A stretch of DNA of 64,000 nt from Lactobacillus sp. 0.1XD8-4 (GTDB lineage Bacteria > Bacillota > Bacilli > Lactobacillales > Lactobacillaceae). This document shows positions 29,401-37,432 of the stretch, piece by piece (position 1 is the first letter of the stretch; each line of letters opens with the position of its first letter). A model generated the notes under the pieces. The model did not search any database. It was not told the origin of the DNA and saw only the letters and a list, made by a program, of their open reading frames with translations. The position numbers and the translations under genes were made by a program. The DNA is taken from assembly GCF_009663775.1 (NCBI RefSeq), contig NZ_RDBR01000002.1, positions 1 through 64,000 on the forward strand. Direction: 5' to 3'.

Positions 29401-32400
29401 GCTAAGATCGACGACATTAATAACGCTACTCACTTAACTGATCAAGAAAAACAAGATTTGATTGACCAAATAAATAAGGCTGCAGATGCTGCAACTGACG
29501 CAATCAAGTCAGCGCAAACTAATGACGCTGTAAAGAATGCCGAAACTGCAGGTTTGAACAACATTAATAAGGTCACTATCCCTAGTCTTGCGGACAAGCA
29601 ACAAGCAGCTATCAAGGAATTAGATGCTGCTCGGGCTGCTAAGATTGCCGCAATTGACGATGCTAGTGATTTAACCACTGATGAAAAGAACGCTTTGAAA
29701 GACAAGGTTCAATCTACTTACAGCAACGCCGTAGAAAATGTAACTAAGGCAGTTACTGATCAAGCTGTAACTGAAGCTAAAGACAATGGTATCAAGGCAA
29801 TTAATAGCATTGAAGTTCCAGCTAAGTCAGCTGATAAAGAAAAGGCCAAGACTGATCTTACTGACGCAGCTAACAAGGCTAAAGAAGCCGTTGATCAAGA
29901 CAGCAACTTAACTGCTGAAGAAAAACAAGTAGCTAAAGATCAAATTGACCAAGATGCTAAGAATGCAGAAGATGCAATTGAAAAGGCTAAGAATGTTGCT
30001 GATGTAACTAAGGCTGCTAACGACGGCACGCTCGCCATTGACAAGGACGTTGCTAATGCCGCGATTGATAATGCAGTAGCTGGTAAGAAGGACGAAATTG
30101 CAAAATCATCATTAACTGACGAAGAAAAGACTGCTTTAAACAATGAAGTAGATCAAAAAGCTCAAGACGCTAAAGAGGCAATTGATGCTGCAACTACTCC
30201 AGAAGCTGTAACCAGCGCTCAAGAAAGTGGCATTAAGAATATCGAAAATACTGAAGTGCCGACTGTATCAGCAGTGAAAGAAGCAGCAAAGAAAGCCGTA
30301 GCAGATGCTGCAGCAGCTAAGAACAATGCAATTGATTCTTCAAACTTAACCGATGAAGAAAAAGCTGCATTGAAGAAGAAAGTCAGTGATACCCAAAATG
30401 CTGCCAATAGCGCTATTGATAGTGCAACTACAAACGCCGCAGTAACCGAAGCAGCAGACAATGGTGTTAAGGCTATTGATGGTATTGAAGTACCAACTAA
30501 ATCGACCGCTAAAGATCAAGCAACAGCTGACCTTAACAAGGAAGTTGATGAAGCTAAGAAAGCAATTGACCAAGACAACAACTTGACTGCTGAAGAAAAA
30601 CAAGCAGCTAAGGATCAAATTGATTCTGATGCTCAGCAAGCCCAAGAAGTCATCAACAATGCTAAGACCAATGATGATGTCAAGAAGGCGGTCGATGAGG
30701 GTAGATTAGCTATTGACAAGGACGTTGCTAATGCCGCGATTGATAATGCAGTAGCTGGTAAGAAGGCAGAAATTGCTAAGTCATCATTAACTGACGAAGA
30801 AAAGGCTGCTTTAAACGATGAAGTAGATCAAAAAGCCCAAGACGCTAAAGAGGCAATTGATGCTGCAACTACCGATCAAGCGGTAGAAACAGCTAAGAAT
30901 AAAGGTATCGATAGCATTAATGGCGTTGAAATTCCAACTAAGTCTCAAGTTAAGACTGACGCCGCCACTAACATCGATAAGGCTGCCGCTGATGCGAAGA
31001 AAGCTATCGACAACACGCCAGACTTAACTAACGATCAAAAGCAAGCTGCTAAAGACCAAATTGACCAAGATGCTAAGAAGGCGAAGGACGCAATCGCTAA
31101 AGCAACTGACGACAAGGGTGTTCAGGATGCCGCTGATGCCGGCTTACTGGCAATCAACAAGGTAACCGCCAAGGCAGCTATTGATTCGGCGCTTGCAACT
31201 AAGACTGCTGAAATTAATAATTCTGCTTTAACTACTGAAGAGAAGGCCGCCTTAACTAATCAAGCTAACCAAGCCGCACAAACAGCTAAGAATAATATTG
31301 ACCAAGCTAATACAGTAGTTACGGTTGAAACCGCCAAGGAAGCTGGTATTAAGCAGATTAATAATATTCACGTTCCGGCAACTTCTGCGGTAAAGGATGG
31401 AGCAATTAAGACGATTAATGAGGCCTTGTCTAACAAGATCAATGAAATCAATAATGCTTCAAACATTACATCAGCAGAAAAGGCGGACTTGATTGATCAA
31501 GCAACCAACTTAGCTAATATCGCTAAGGATAACATTAGCCAAGCAACGTCTGATGAAGGGGTCGCAACAGCTACAACCGCTGGAATTAACGCGATTGCAA
31601 ATGTAACGGTGCCAAGCCTTGATAATGCTAAGGACCAAGCAAAGAATCTGATTGATGACGTTCTCAACGAAAAGAAGAATGAAATCAATAATGCCAATAA
31701 CCTTTCCGATCGTCAAAAGGAAGACTTGATTAAGCAGGTAACTGATGCCGCGGATACTGCCAAGAAGAATATTGATAACGCTACAACTAATAGTGATGTT
31801 CAAACGGCAGAAAACAATGGTGTGCAAGCAATTGAAAATGTTGTCGTTCCTAACCTTGACGATGCTAAGAAGACCTCGACCAAGGTTATCGATGATGCAT
31901 TGAATGAAAAGGTTGCAGAAATTAATAATGCTAATAATCTTTCAACGGCAGAAAAAGATGCGTTAATCAAGGAAGCTACAAGTATTGCTAATACCGCTAA
32001 GGATAATATTGCGAAGGCAACAACTAATGACGCGGTTAAGGACGCTGAGACTGCCGGCGTAAAGGCAATTCTTAACATCAAAGTTCCAGGTCGTGAAGAT
32101 GAACAGCAGGATGCAATTACTGCGCTTGACCAGGCTTTAGCTAATAAAGTTAATGAGATTAATAATGCTAATAATCTTTCTGCTGATGCTAAGCAAGCAC
32201 TCAAGCAACAGGCACAGGCAGCATACACGACTGCCGTTGACAACGTAAAGTGCGCTCAAACTAATGCGGAAATCAATACGGCACGGGATAACGGTGTACA
32301 AGCAATTCTTGATGTATTGGTACCAACATTATCTGATGCCAAGAGTACTTCAATTGTTGCAGTTGAACAGGTCCGTGATGCTAAGAATACTCAGATTGAC

Positions 32401-33354
32401 GCTGCTAAGAACTTAACAGCTACCCAAAAGACAGAATTGAAGCACCAAGTTGATAGCATTGCGAAGAAAGCTATTGCTAATATCAACAGCGCAACAACTG
32501 ATGAGGCGGTTAAGGCTGCTGAAACAGCAGGGGTTAACGAAATCCTAAATCTTAATATTCCAAGTCTTGACGCGGCCAAGAGCGATGCTAAGCAAGCAAT
32601 TGCAGATGCGTTGACAGCTAAGACTGCGGAAATTAACGCTGCCCAAAACCTAAATACTACTGAAAAGCAGGCCTTAATTGATCAAGCTCAATCAGAAGCT
32701 GCTACAGCCAATCAGAATATCGATGCAGCATTAACCAATGCTGCTGCTACCCAAGCTGCTAAGAATGGTGTGCAAGCTATTTTGGGTATTCAAGTACCAA
32801 CAGTTGATGAAACTCGCAACCAAGCTGATCAAAATATTGATAAGGCTTTAAAGGCTAAGAAGGATGAGATTAACAAGTCTGACCTTAGTTCTTCTGATAA
32901 GGCGGCCTTAATCAATGAAGCTGACCAAGCTGCTGATAATGCGCGTGCTGTTATTAGTAAGGCAACGACAGCTGCGGAAATTAGTAACGCAGAGGCTGCG
33001 GGAATTGCTGCAATTGAGAATATTAAAGTATCAAATTCTGCTACAGAAGATAACAGCAAGTCGAGTCAACAACCTGTTACTGAAACGCCAACAGGTGATA
33101 ACAAGACTAAACAAGATGACAGCACTTTACGCCAACCTGCTACCCAAGAAAGTAACCGTCGTGGTGTAAAGGGTGGCTTAACAGCACCGGCTAGTCAAAC
33201 AAATGAACATGCTACTGATAACAATGCAACTGGTCAGGATAAACTACCACAAACTGGTAATGAAACTAACCGTGACTTAAGCGTTGCTGGATTAGCAGTT
33301 GCAAGTCTATTAGGATTATTTGGACTTTCAGGTCTTAGCAAGAAACGTGATTAA
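23428..33354 (+). CDS. Giant YSIRK/LPQTG wall-anchored adhesin with DUF1542-type repeats
   Basis: A 3308-residue surface protein. Residues 1-52 are a YSIRK-class signal peptide (FALRKLNVGVASVLLG, cleavage likely after AHA). About 150-560 is a pectate-lyase-like beta-solenoid adhesive region rich in Asn, Gly and Thr. A FIVAR-like helical domain lies near 730-800. From about 807 to 3200 I count 31 helical repeats of 68-80 residues with the pattern EINxAxNLSxxEK...AATTN...GVxxIxxVxVPSL, the DUF1542 type also found in staphylococcal Ebh. A short linker precedes LPQTG (about 3273-3277), a hydrophobic helix and KKRD. It should be a sortase substrate and form a long stalk holding the solenoid tip away from the wall. 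The ligand is unknown. Confidence 0.93.
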   Translation: MVSKNNRKLIAEKNRKNEKQRFALRKLNVGVASVLLGVTFSIYGGGQMVAHADTTDNGGQTGDTAKVTNEQSPATQSQVTLDNSSTENDQEVTNNNVAGTSSSAGTQGGVADANAANAGKDLVEAKITQENPVAGNGDVINRDPQVKETPTKNQSIDKTSVQAEENPTAITVTDAQGLIDAIQNGKYTTINISKDIDLGKKSTSQTHVESITNKRDIVIKSSDDNKYVVDFNGYSFNMSGQNGVTFNNVDVYGRSYWSPFENANSYTFDNMDYHGSQLLYTDTSVPSVTVNFKGTVNAESVNGYTSPVNHNNQTTQGSGNQQVIQFRSGNNTINFEAGSKVNLKTYGSNVIEIDGGTTSINVKSDNGTNGAQVTLEPHTQTTPEPNFMNVDGVGRGIASQGTTNINLDKSADLTINLSKLSTDKWFSGALYLTQGATIENQGTLTVNSDGVPYNKDIDAPIYIGGNSKINVNGGQFNVNAKNLADYGGGLVVSAGTSTISINHHGTFDVTGDGTKATAVSLGSGSTFTSTQPELFSIDMPEGATAIKNGKVSFKGVKTSENGQPIGEIDVTYAADGTPTVTKVTSADRQTVIDTKAAGDAAKNKINLIAAGKEVELTNITFNKDANGDYIMAGNANTADGDGAYVYININGSETPVKVTGSGSQTIYSITNTETEPTATEVPYTVQTSADGKFSVNLGQLKDTDTVSVHADKDFVTSDTDTKTVSEWMLNSYKQQLQDLINEAPTVEGSKNYTAADTDKQTAYTDAITAGSNLLADTSATTEQVQNQITAITNAKKALNGDSNVTDAKNAIQNALDAKKAAITAATNIDQTEKGKLISDAETAATNANTAIDQATTADAINTAKTTGIENINNVTIPSLDSAKTDAKAAVQEALTKKLTEINNAQNINQTTKDKLTADANQAATDANTAIDNATTNDIATKAGQDGVAAINKVTVPSVTDSQTAAKDAVQKALDAKKTEINNATNIDQAEKDKLTKAAENAADTANKAIDQATTADEIKKAQDEGTTNINNVKVPSLEDAKNEATKAVDDALTKQTDLINKASNLSDKEKQDLVKQATDAANAAKDKINAATTNNEAAKAGQDGVDTIEKVVPTSLDKAKADAKAAVQEALTKKLTEINNSQNIDQATKDKLTADANQAATDANTAIDAAKTNDIATQAGQDGVDAINKVTVPSVTDSQNAAKDAVQKALDDKKAEINNATNINQAEKDKLTKAAEDAADTANKAIDQATTADAIKKAQDEGTTNIDNVKVPSLEDAKNEATKAVNDALTKQTELINNSNNLSSAEKEDLVKQATDAANAAKDKINAATTNDEAVNAGQDGVDAIEKVVPTSLEDAKNAANKAVDDELTNKLDEINKATDLTTDEKAALTKEANDDAEAAKEAISKATTNDAATEAGQDGVKKIDGITVPEKSPVKTKAETDLNNAVTEAKNAIDQDTNLTDEQKQAAKDQIDANAKTAQDAINNAKTNADVTNAVDNGKLAIDKNVANAAIDNAAAGKLKEIKAPLTTDEQKTYTDLINSEANNAKQNIANATTPEEVTTAQTNGVNEINGTNIPTTSKVKEDALNAIKTALDNKTKEINDSQNINAQEKADLIKQAQDAAKTADDNINNATTNAAAETAQTNGEKAIADVTVPNLSDVKKQNIDLVNKALDAKKDEINNASNLSDDEKQKLVNEATNAATDAINNINGAKTNDEAKEAANTGVQNIENVNIPSLDDAKKNAKQAIDDTLKAKVAEINKASNLNPTEKQNLIDKATDAANTAKTNVDKATTNDQAKDAADEGIQNIKGITFTSLDDAKKAANTAIDNALTAKKNEIDAANNLSETEKQKLVDEATQAANTAKENISKAQTNDAVNEAQNKGTEAIANVNVPSLDQAKKDAINAIKQVQAAKNAQIAKADNLSADEQKALTDQVDKIANDAIAEINKPTTTTNDAVAATRDDAIKQITDLFIPTLSGAQKDARDAIESAKNAKIDDINNATHLTDQEKQDLIDQINKAADAATDAIKSAQTNDAVKNAETAGLNNINKVTIPSLADKQQAAIKELDAARAAKIAAIDDASDLTTDEKNALKDKVQSTYSNAVENVTKAVTDQAVTEAKDNGIKAINSIEVPAKSADKEKAKTDLTDAANKAKEAVDQDSNLTAEEKQVAKDQIDQDAKNAEDAIEKAKNVADVTKAANDGTLAIDKDVANAAIDNAVAGKKDEIAKSSLTDEEKTALNNEVDQKAQDAKEAIDAATTPEAVTSAQESGIKNIENTEVPTVSAVKEAAKKAVADAAAAKNNAIDSSNLTDEEKAALKKKVSDTQNAANSAIDSATTNAAVTEAADNGVKAIDGIEVPTKSTAKDQATADLNKEVDEAKKAIDQDNNLTAEEKQAAKDQIDSDAQQAQEVINNAKTNDDVKKAVDEGRLAIDKDVANAAIDNAVAGKKAEIAKSSLTDEEKAALNDEVDQKAQDAKEAIDAATTDQAVETAKNKGIDSINGVEIPTKSQVKTDAATNIDKAAADAKKAIDNTPDLTNDQKQAAKDQIDQDAKKAKDAIAKATDDKGVQDAADAGLLAINKVTAKAAIDSALATKTAEINNSALTTEEKAALTNQANQAAQTAKNNIDQANTVVTVETAKEAGIKQINNIHVPATSAVKDGAIKTINEALSNKINEINNASNITSAEKADLIDQATNLANIAKDNISQATSDEGVATATTAGINAIANVTVPSLDNAKDQAKNLIDDVLNEKKNEINNANNLSDRQKEDLIKQVTDAADTAKKNIDNATTNSDVQTAENNGVQAIENVVVPNLDDAKKTSTKVIDDALNEKVAEINNANNLSTAEKDALIKEATSIANTAKDNIAKATTNDAVKDAETAGVKAILNIKVPGREDEQQDAITALDQALANKVNEINNANNLSADAKQALKQQAQAAYTTAVDNVKCAQTNAEINTARDNGVQAILDVLVPTLSDAKSTSIVAVEQVRDAKNTQIDAAKNLTATQKTELKHQVDSIAKKAIANINSATTDEAVKAAETAGVNEILNLNIPSLDAAKSDAKQAIADALTAKTAEINAAQNLNTTEKQALIDQAQSEAATANQNIDAALTNAAATQAAKNGVQAILGIQVPTVDETRNQADQNIDKALKAKKDEINKSDLSSSDKAALINEADQAADNARAVISKATTAAEISNAEAAGIAAIENIKVSNSATEDNSKSSQQPVTETPTGDNKTKQDDSTLRQPATQESNRRGVKGGLTAPASQTNEHATDNNATGQDKLPQTGNETNRDLSVAGLAVASLLGLFGLSGLSKKRD
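26064..27485 (+). repeat. 711-bp tandem duplication inside the adhesin gene
   Basis: Two adjacent copies (26064-26774 and 26775-27485), each encoding three DUF1542 units of 79 residues, are offset by exactly 711 bases and are nearly identical in DNA. Other units in the gene are more diverged. This indicates a recent unequal exchange that lengthened the stalk by 237 residues. Confidence 0.85.
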
Positions 33355-33398
33355 TTGCTAGCTAGGTATTAAGTTCAATAATCTGTCAATAAGAATTA

Positions 33399-33450
33399 AT
33401 ATCCTTCTTTTGTCCGATAAATGTAAGCGGACGAAAGAAGGATATTTTTG
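33399..33450 (+). terminator. Terminator after the adhesin gene
   Basis: An 18-base stem, ATATCCTTCTTT-GTCCG with CGGAC-AAAGAAGGATAT, allowing one mismatch, followed by T residues. The next 230 bases to glsA hold no clear gene. They contain a TTCCTAA/TTAGGAA inverted repeat near 33619-33640. Confidence 0.92.
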
Positions 33451-33679
33451 TTTTATTTATATAAAAATATTTATGCTTTTTATTTGATTTAGTAATAAAA
33501 TATCTGGTACGATTACCATGATGATTAATATCTGAGAAGATGAGCTCATACAAGGAACAGCTATTAAATTCATCAGCTAATTAAAGAAAAGGAGATGTGA
33601 GGCTTACTGAATTTTATTCCTAAATTTTATAAGTTAGGAAACGTAAATAGGCCCCTAAACTGAAAAAGAGGTTTTTCCA

Positions 33680-34594
33680 ATGCAGAAATTAGAGCAATTA
33701 ATAGACAAGAACTTTGTTGAAACTACTCGTGGGAAAGTGGCAAACTATATCCCAGCATTGGCAGTTGTCGATCCACAGCAGTTGGGAATAACTGTTTACG
33801 ATACAGAAGAAGATCAGATTGGGACTGCTGGAATGGCTGGGACGCGGTTTGCGATTGAAAGTATTGCAAAAGTGGTTGCGTTAATTCTAGCTATTAAAAG
33901 ATTGGGACGAGATAAGGTTCTTGCGGAATTAGACGACGGATCAGCAAATTTTAGTTTGAGTTCAGCCTTGCTAGATAGTCAATTAAATGTACAAGAACAG
34001 GTTAACTATCTTAATAATTCTTCTGCCTTATTAACGACAGCAATGATTGACCGGTTAATGGGGCAAAATAGTTTTAACGCCTTATTAGGTTTTTGTCGGG
34101 AGATTTGTAATGATCCTTGTATCAGCTTAAATGAGCGTCTTTTTAGGTCAGCGATTATGAATGATAAAGATATTCATTCTTTAGCGTATTATCTAAAAGA
34201 TAAGGGCGTTCTACAGACAGTTGATCAGACTTTAGTAACTTACTTTATGCAAAGCTCGTTGATGGTGACGACACAAAGCTTAGCTAATTTAGGAGCAGTT
34301 CTTGCAAATGACGGAATTAAGCCGTGGGATAATGTTCGGCTTATCAGTCATGAAGATAATGAACTAGTGAAGACCTTGATGACGACCGTTGGCTCATTTG
34401 AAGAGTCAAAGGAATACACAATTAAAATTGGACTACCAATAAAAAGTGGAACTGGCGGTGGCTTATTGGCTTGTGCCCCGCATAAATGTGGAATTGGTGT
34501 CTTCAGTCCGGCATTAGACCAGCATGGTAATAGCGTTGCTGGAATGAGCTTATTAAGTGATGTTGTAAATCAATTAGACTTAGCAATTTTATAA
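33680..34594 (+). CDS. Divergent glutaminase (GlsA family)
   Basis: A 304-residue serine-dependent beta-lactamase-fold enzyme expected to turn glutamine into glutamate and ammonia, which helps acid resistance in lactobacilli. The catalytic Ser61-x-x-Lys64 pair is present (IESIAKVV), as is SGTGGGLLA near the end and YFMQSSLMVT. The usual EPSGxPFN segment is not recognisable, and NAGA reads NSSA. It is thus a diverged paralogue whose activity on glutamine is likely but less certain. The ribosome-binding site is AAGAGG. It converges on dltD, sharing a terminator. Confidence 0.82.
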   Translation: MQKLEQLIDKNFVETTRGKVANYIPALAVVDPQQLGITVYDTEEDQIGTAGMAGTRFAIESIAKVVALILAIKRLGRDKVLAELDDGSANFSLSSALLDSQLNVQEQVNYLNNSSALLTTAMIDRLMGQNSFNALLGFCREICNDPCISLNERLFRSAIMNDKDIHSLAYYLKDKGVLQTVDQTLVTYFMQSSLMVTTQSLANLGAVLANDGIKPWDNVRLISHEDNELVKTLMTTVGSFEESKEYTIKIGLPIKSGTGGGLLACAPHKCGIGVFSPALDQHGNSVAGMSLLSDVVNQLDLAIL

Positions 34595-34628
34595 ATAGAT
34601 GTTAATTAACTAAAAATTCCATGAATAT

Positions 34629-34674
34629 AAAAAATATGGATCAATGTGTTATATCACACTGATCCATATTTTTT
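34629..34674. terminator. Bidirectional terminator between glsA and dltD
   Basis: AAAATATGGATCA at 34631-34643 pairs with TGATCCATATTTT at 34660-34672. A and T runs flank both sides, so it can end the convergent glutaminase and dlt transcripts. Confidence 0.88.
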
Positions 34675-35962
34675 AATGAAGTTGATTTTCAAATCTGTGT
34701 AAATTAGTTGTCGTTGGGTTTAAGTTTGCCCATTCCGGTGACAAGAACTTACTATTGATTTGGTAATGTGGTTGTGGTTGTTTATTAGCGATAAAATCAT
34801 TTGCTGCTTTATCAACTTTAACCCAACCAGCCCAACCGATGTGGATAGTATCTTCCATAAAGCCAGGCTTATTACCGTCATGGGAAAGATCAAGGATATG
34901 ATTAAAACCTTGTTGTCGTAGCTGAAATTTGATTTTTTCAACAGAACGGTAGTACATATCCATATCCATTCCAGTATATGCTTCCCATTTAGCATTAACT
35001 GGCGGAATGATAAAGAGAACATTGGAATTAGTATTCTTAAATTGGTTAAGAACTACTTCTAAGTCATCATATTCAGGTGATTTAGTATAATCAAAGTTCC
35101 TCTGTGAGCCCTTAGTTTTAGCTAAATTATGTTTAACCCGCTTTGTGTAAAAGTTGTTTTGAATGCCAAAACGGTTATTATCAGTTTCACGTGCCGCTTC
35201 GCTCATCGCATCATCATATAAGCGATCATAGTTATAATGCTTTGGCAGCTTCTTTACGTTTGGCAGGATATGCTTCCCATAATTATTGTTTAGTTGGAAG
35301 CCAGAGAAGATGATATCTTCATGAACAAGCAGGTTTAAGCGGAAATGGATGATGCCCATATCCAAACTGCTCAATGACTTGCCTTCAGCAATTTTGCGCG
35401 CATATGATGATACTGTTCCATCATTACCAAGCATCGTTACTAATCTTTTTGCTACATAACGATCATATGGTGAATGCGGATTAGCATTTTTTAGCCAATT
35501 AAGGTTTGCGAGTTCACCATTATAGTATTTAAAAGCAGGAGGTTGGACACCTTGCTTCGTAAACCACTGTGGTGAAATGATATAGACTGCCTTATTATTG
35601 GTCATCTGTGTTTCCATTGAGTTGATATTAAAGAACTGTGGAAGAGATTGTGTTCCCCGTGAACCGAAGAGGAACGGGGTGTAGTTATGATAACGGGCAG
35701 CCATTACCGAAGGATGGAAACGATCCATCCGCCGTAATTCACTAGAACCGAAAAAGGGAACGTAGTGAGTATGCTTATCACTAAGTGCCTGTTGTTTAAT
35801 CGATTGGTTCTTAAAAACAACCGGACTTAGCGATACTGCAGCTTTATGTTCAATCGCCGCTGAGTGCTTTTTACTAATCGGCAGTGAAAACAAAAGAACT
35901 ACTAATAGACAAGCGACAATCAGCGGGCCGAAGATTGACCACAGCTTTTTGCCATTATGCAT
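34673..35962 (-). CDS. dltD: D-alanyl-lipoteichoic acid biosynthesis protein DltD
   Basis: A 429-residue protein with one N-terminal membrane helix (about 9-28) and an extracellular SGNH/GDSL-like domain. The nucleophile region FFGSSELRRMDRFHPS and a late DTIHIGWAGW are typical. It takes part in moving D-alanine from the membrane acyl intermediate to teichoic acid. It is the last gene of the dlt operon and overlaps dltC by eight bases. Confidence 0.96.
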   Translation of the reverse strand: MHNGKKLWSIFGPLIVACLLVVLLFSLPISKKHSAAIEHKAAVSLSPVVFKNQSIKQQALSDKHTHYVPFFGSSELRRMDRFHPSVMAARYHNYTPFLFGSRGTQSLPQFFNINSMETQMTNNKAVYIISPQWFTKQGVQPPAFKYYNGELANLNWLKNANPHSPYDRYVAKRLVTMLGNDGTVSSYARKIAEGKSLSSLDMGIIHFRLNLLVHEDIIFSGFQLNNNYGKHILPNVKKLPKHYNYDRLYDDAMSEAARETDNNRFGIQNNFYTKRVKHNLAKTKGSQRNFDYTKSPEYDDLEVVLNQFKNTNSNVLFIIPPVNAKWEAYTGMDMDMYYRSVEKIKFQLRQQGFNHILDLSHDGNKPGFMEDTIHIGWAGWVKVDKAANDFIANKQPQPHYQINSKFLSPEWANLNPTTTNLHRFENQLH

Positions 35963-36194
35963 TTTGGAGCTCCTTTACCCGTTCTTCAATTTTTTCGATA
36001 GTGTCCCATTGGCTACGGTCAAATTCTGAAACCGGTACTTGAACATCAAAGGCGTCCTGTAAGCCTAGCAGAAGGCTAACAGTTGCCATTGAATCTAGAA
36101 GACCGCTCTCAAAAAGGTTTTGACTTGGGTCATTGAAATCCGCAGTGTCGCGACCAGTTGCATCAGCTAAAATATTGATAATTTGTTCTTGCAT
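35955..36194 (-). CDS. dltC: D-alanine--poly(phosphoribitol) ligase subunit 2 (carrier protein)
   Basis: A 79-residue acyl-carrier-type protein that carries D-Ala on a phosphopantetheine arm. The attachment Ser35 lies in GLLDSMATVS. It receives D-Ala from DltA and delivers it to the membrane protein DltB. The ribosome-binding site TAGGAGGATT lies just before the start. Confidence 0.97.
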   Translation of the reverse strand: MQEQIINILADATGRDTADFNDPSQNLFESGLLDSMATVSLLLGLQDAFDVQVPVSEFDRSQWDTIEKIEERVKELQNA

Positions 36195-36214
36195 AATTAG
36201 AATCCTCCTAAAAT

Positions 36215-37432
36215 TTATTTAAACAAGTAAGTATCTAAGAAACTACTAAAGATTAAGAATGTAAACATTACAAAGTTAAAGGTAACAAAGATTGCAACTC
36301 CAGTGGTGAATTTATTATGTGGTAACTGCTTAAGTTTCTTACGTTTGAAGCGAAGCCACCAATCATTAACAACAAGGGCAAGGCCATGTAAGAAACCGTA
36401 CAAGATATAGTACCAAGTAATTCCATGCCAAAAACCCATTAATAACATATTAAGCATATATGCTGTTGATGACAAGGCATTACGATTTTTGAACCAGCGC
36501 TTCTTTGTTGCTAAGAAGACAAAGCGCATGAAAATGTAATCACGGAACCAGAATGAAAGGCTAATGTGCCAACGGTTCCAGAACTCTTTAATATTCTTGG
36601 ATTTGAATGGCTGCTTAAAGTTCATCGGGGTCCGAACACCCATGAAGTAACTAATTGCTACTGCAAATAGTGAGTAACCAGCAAAATCAAAGAATAAGTA
36701 GAAACCATACGTATACATTACACCAATCAGGTTCCATGAAGGGAATGAAGGATCGGTTAATGCAGCGCGTTCAAAGAATGGGTAGAAGCGTTGTCCAAAG
36801 AAGTAACCAATGACGAATTTATACAAGAAACCAAGGAAAAGATAGAAAATACCAGTATTAACAAGATTAAGATATTCTTCTCTTGTTGGTACTTTTTTAT
36901 AATCTTTTTCAAAGCGTCGGTAACGGTCAATTGGTCCAGAAGTGATGGTTGGCATGAAGAGAATAAAACGGATAAATTTCCATGGCGAAATCTCTTTAAT
37001 CATCCCATCACGTGTTTCGATTACGGTTCCGACTGCCCGGAAGGTTAAGTAACTTATACCGAGAAAACCTAGTAATGAGTTATGACCAACCATTGCAGGT
37101 GATAATTTTACAATAACGATCGGTAGGATTGAGAGGGCAGCGGTAAGGTAAAACACGCCGCTTGAATTTTTCTTTTGGCGGTAGTGGTGATATACCATCA
37201 CTAAAATTGTTTGGTAAATAACATACCCGATCAATGAAATACCTTGTTGCCAGCTTGATCCATCGAACATTAAAAAGATAAAAATGAAACTAATTAATGC
37301 CTCATACCAGCTAAATCTCTTCCCAAAGTAAAGGCCAATCCCCAACGGTAAAATAGCAAGAAGTAAATAGAAAAAGTATACCGGGGTACCATAAGCACTA
37401 TAATTTGGAAGATTTGAAATCCAATCAATCAT
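36215..37432 (-). CDS. dltB: D-alanyl transfer membrane protein DltB (MBOAT)
   Basis: A 405-residue multi-spanning membrane O-acyltransferase that accepts D-Ala from DltC and passes it across the membrane. Many hydrophobic segments are visible. The MBOAT region includes FWNRWHISLSFWFRDYIFMR and the catalytic-His region LLMGFWHGITWYY. It abuts dltA directly with no gap. Confidence 0.96.
   Translation of the reverse strand: MIDWISNLPNYSAYGTPVYFFYLLLAILPLGIGLYFGKRFSWYEALISFIFIFLMFDGSSWQQGISLIGYVIYQTILVMVYHHYRQKKNSSGVFYLTAALSILPIVIVKLSPAMVGHNSLLGFLGISYLTFRAVGTVIETRDGMIKEISPWKFIRFILFMPTITSGPIDRYRRFEKDYKKVPTREEYLNLVNTGIFYLFLGFLYKFVIGYFFGQRFYPFFERAALTDPSFPSWNLIGVMYTYGFYLFFDFAGYSLFAVAISYFMGVRTPMNFKQPFKSKNIKEFWNRWHISLSFWFRDYIFMRFVFLATKKRWFKNRNALSSTAYMLNMLLMGFWHGITWYYILYGFLHGLALVVNDWWLRFKRKKLKQLPHNKFTTGVAIFVTFNFVMFTFLIFSSFLDTYLFK

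Noticed and set aside
31800-32243. Long minus-strand open frame (147 codons) within the adhesin gene, one of many there
   Set aside because: The repeat composition of the sense gene (Ala, Asn, Thr, Lys codons) leaves the antisense frames open. The translations are low-complexity Ser/Ala/Leu strings without ribosome-binding sites, and recur in register with the repeats.
25850-33030. Regularly repeated DNA as a possible CRISPR array
   Set aside because: The periodic DNA is coding, about 204-240 bases per unit, and in one open frame with a signal peptide and wall anchor. There are no short identical repeats with unique spacers and no cas genes.
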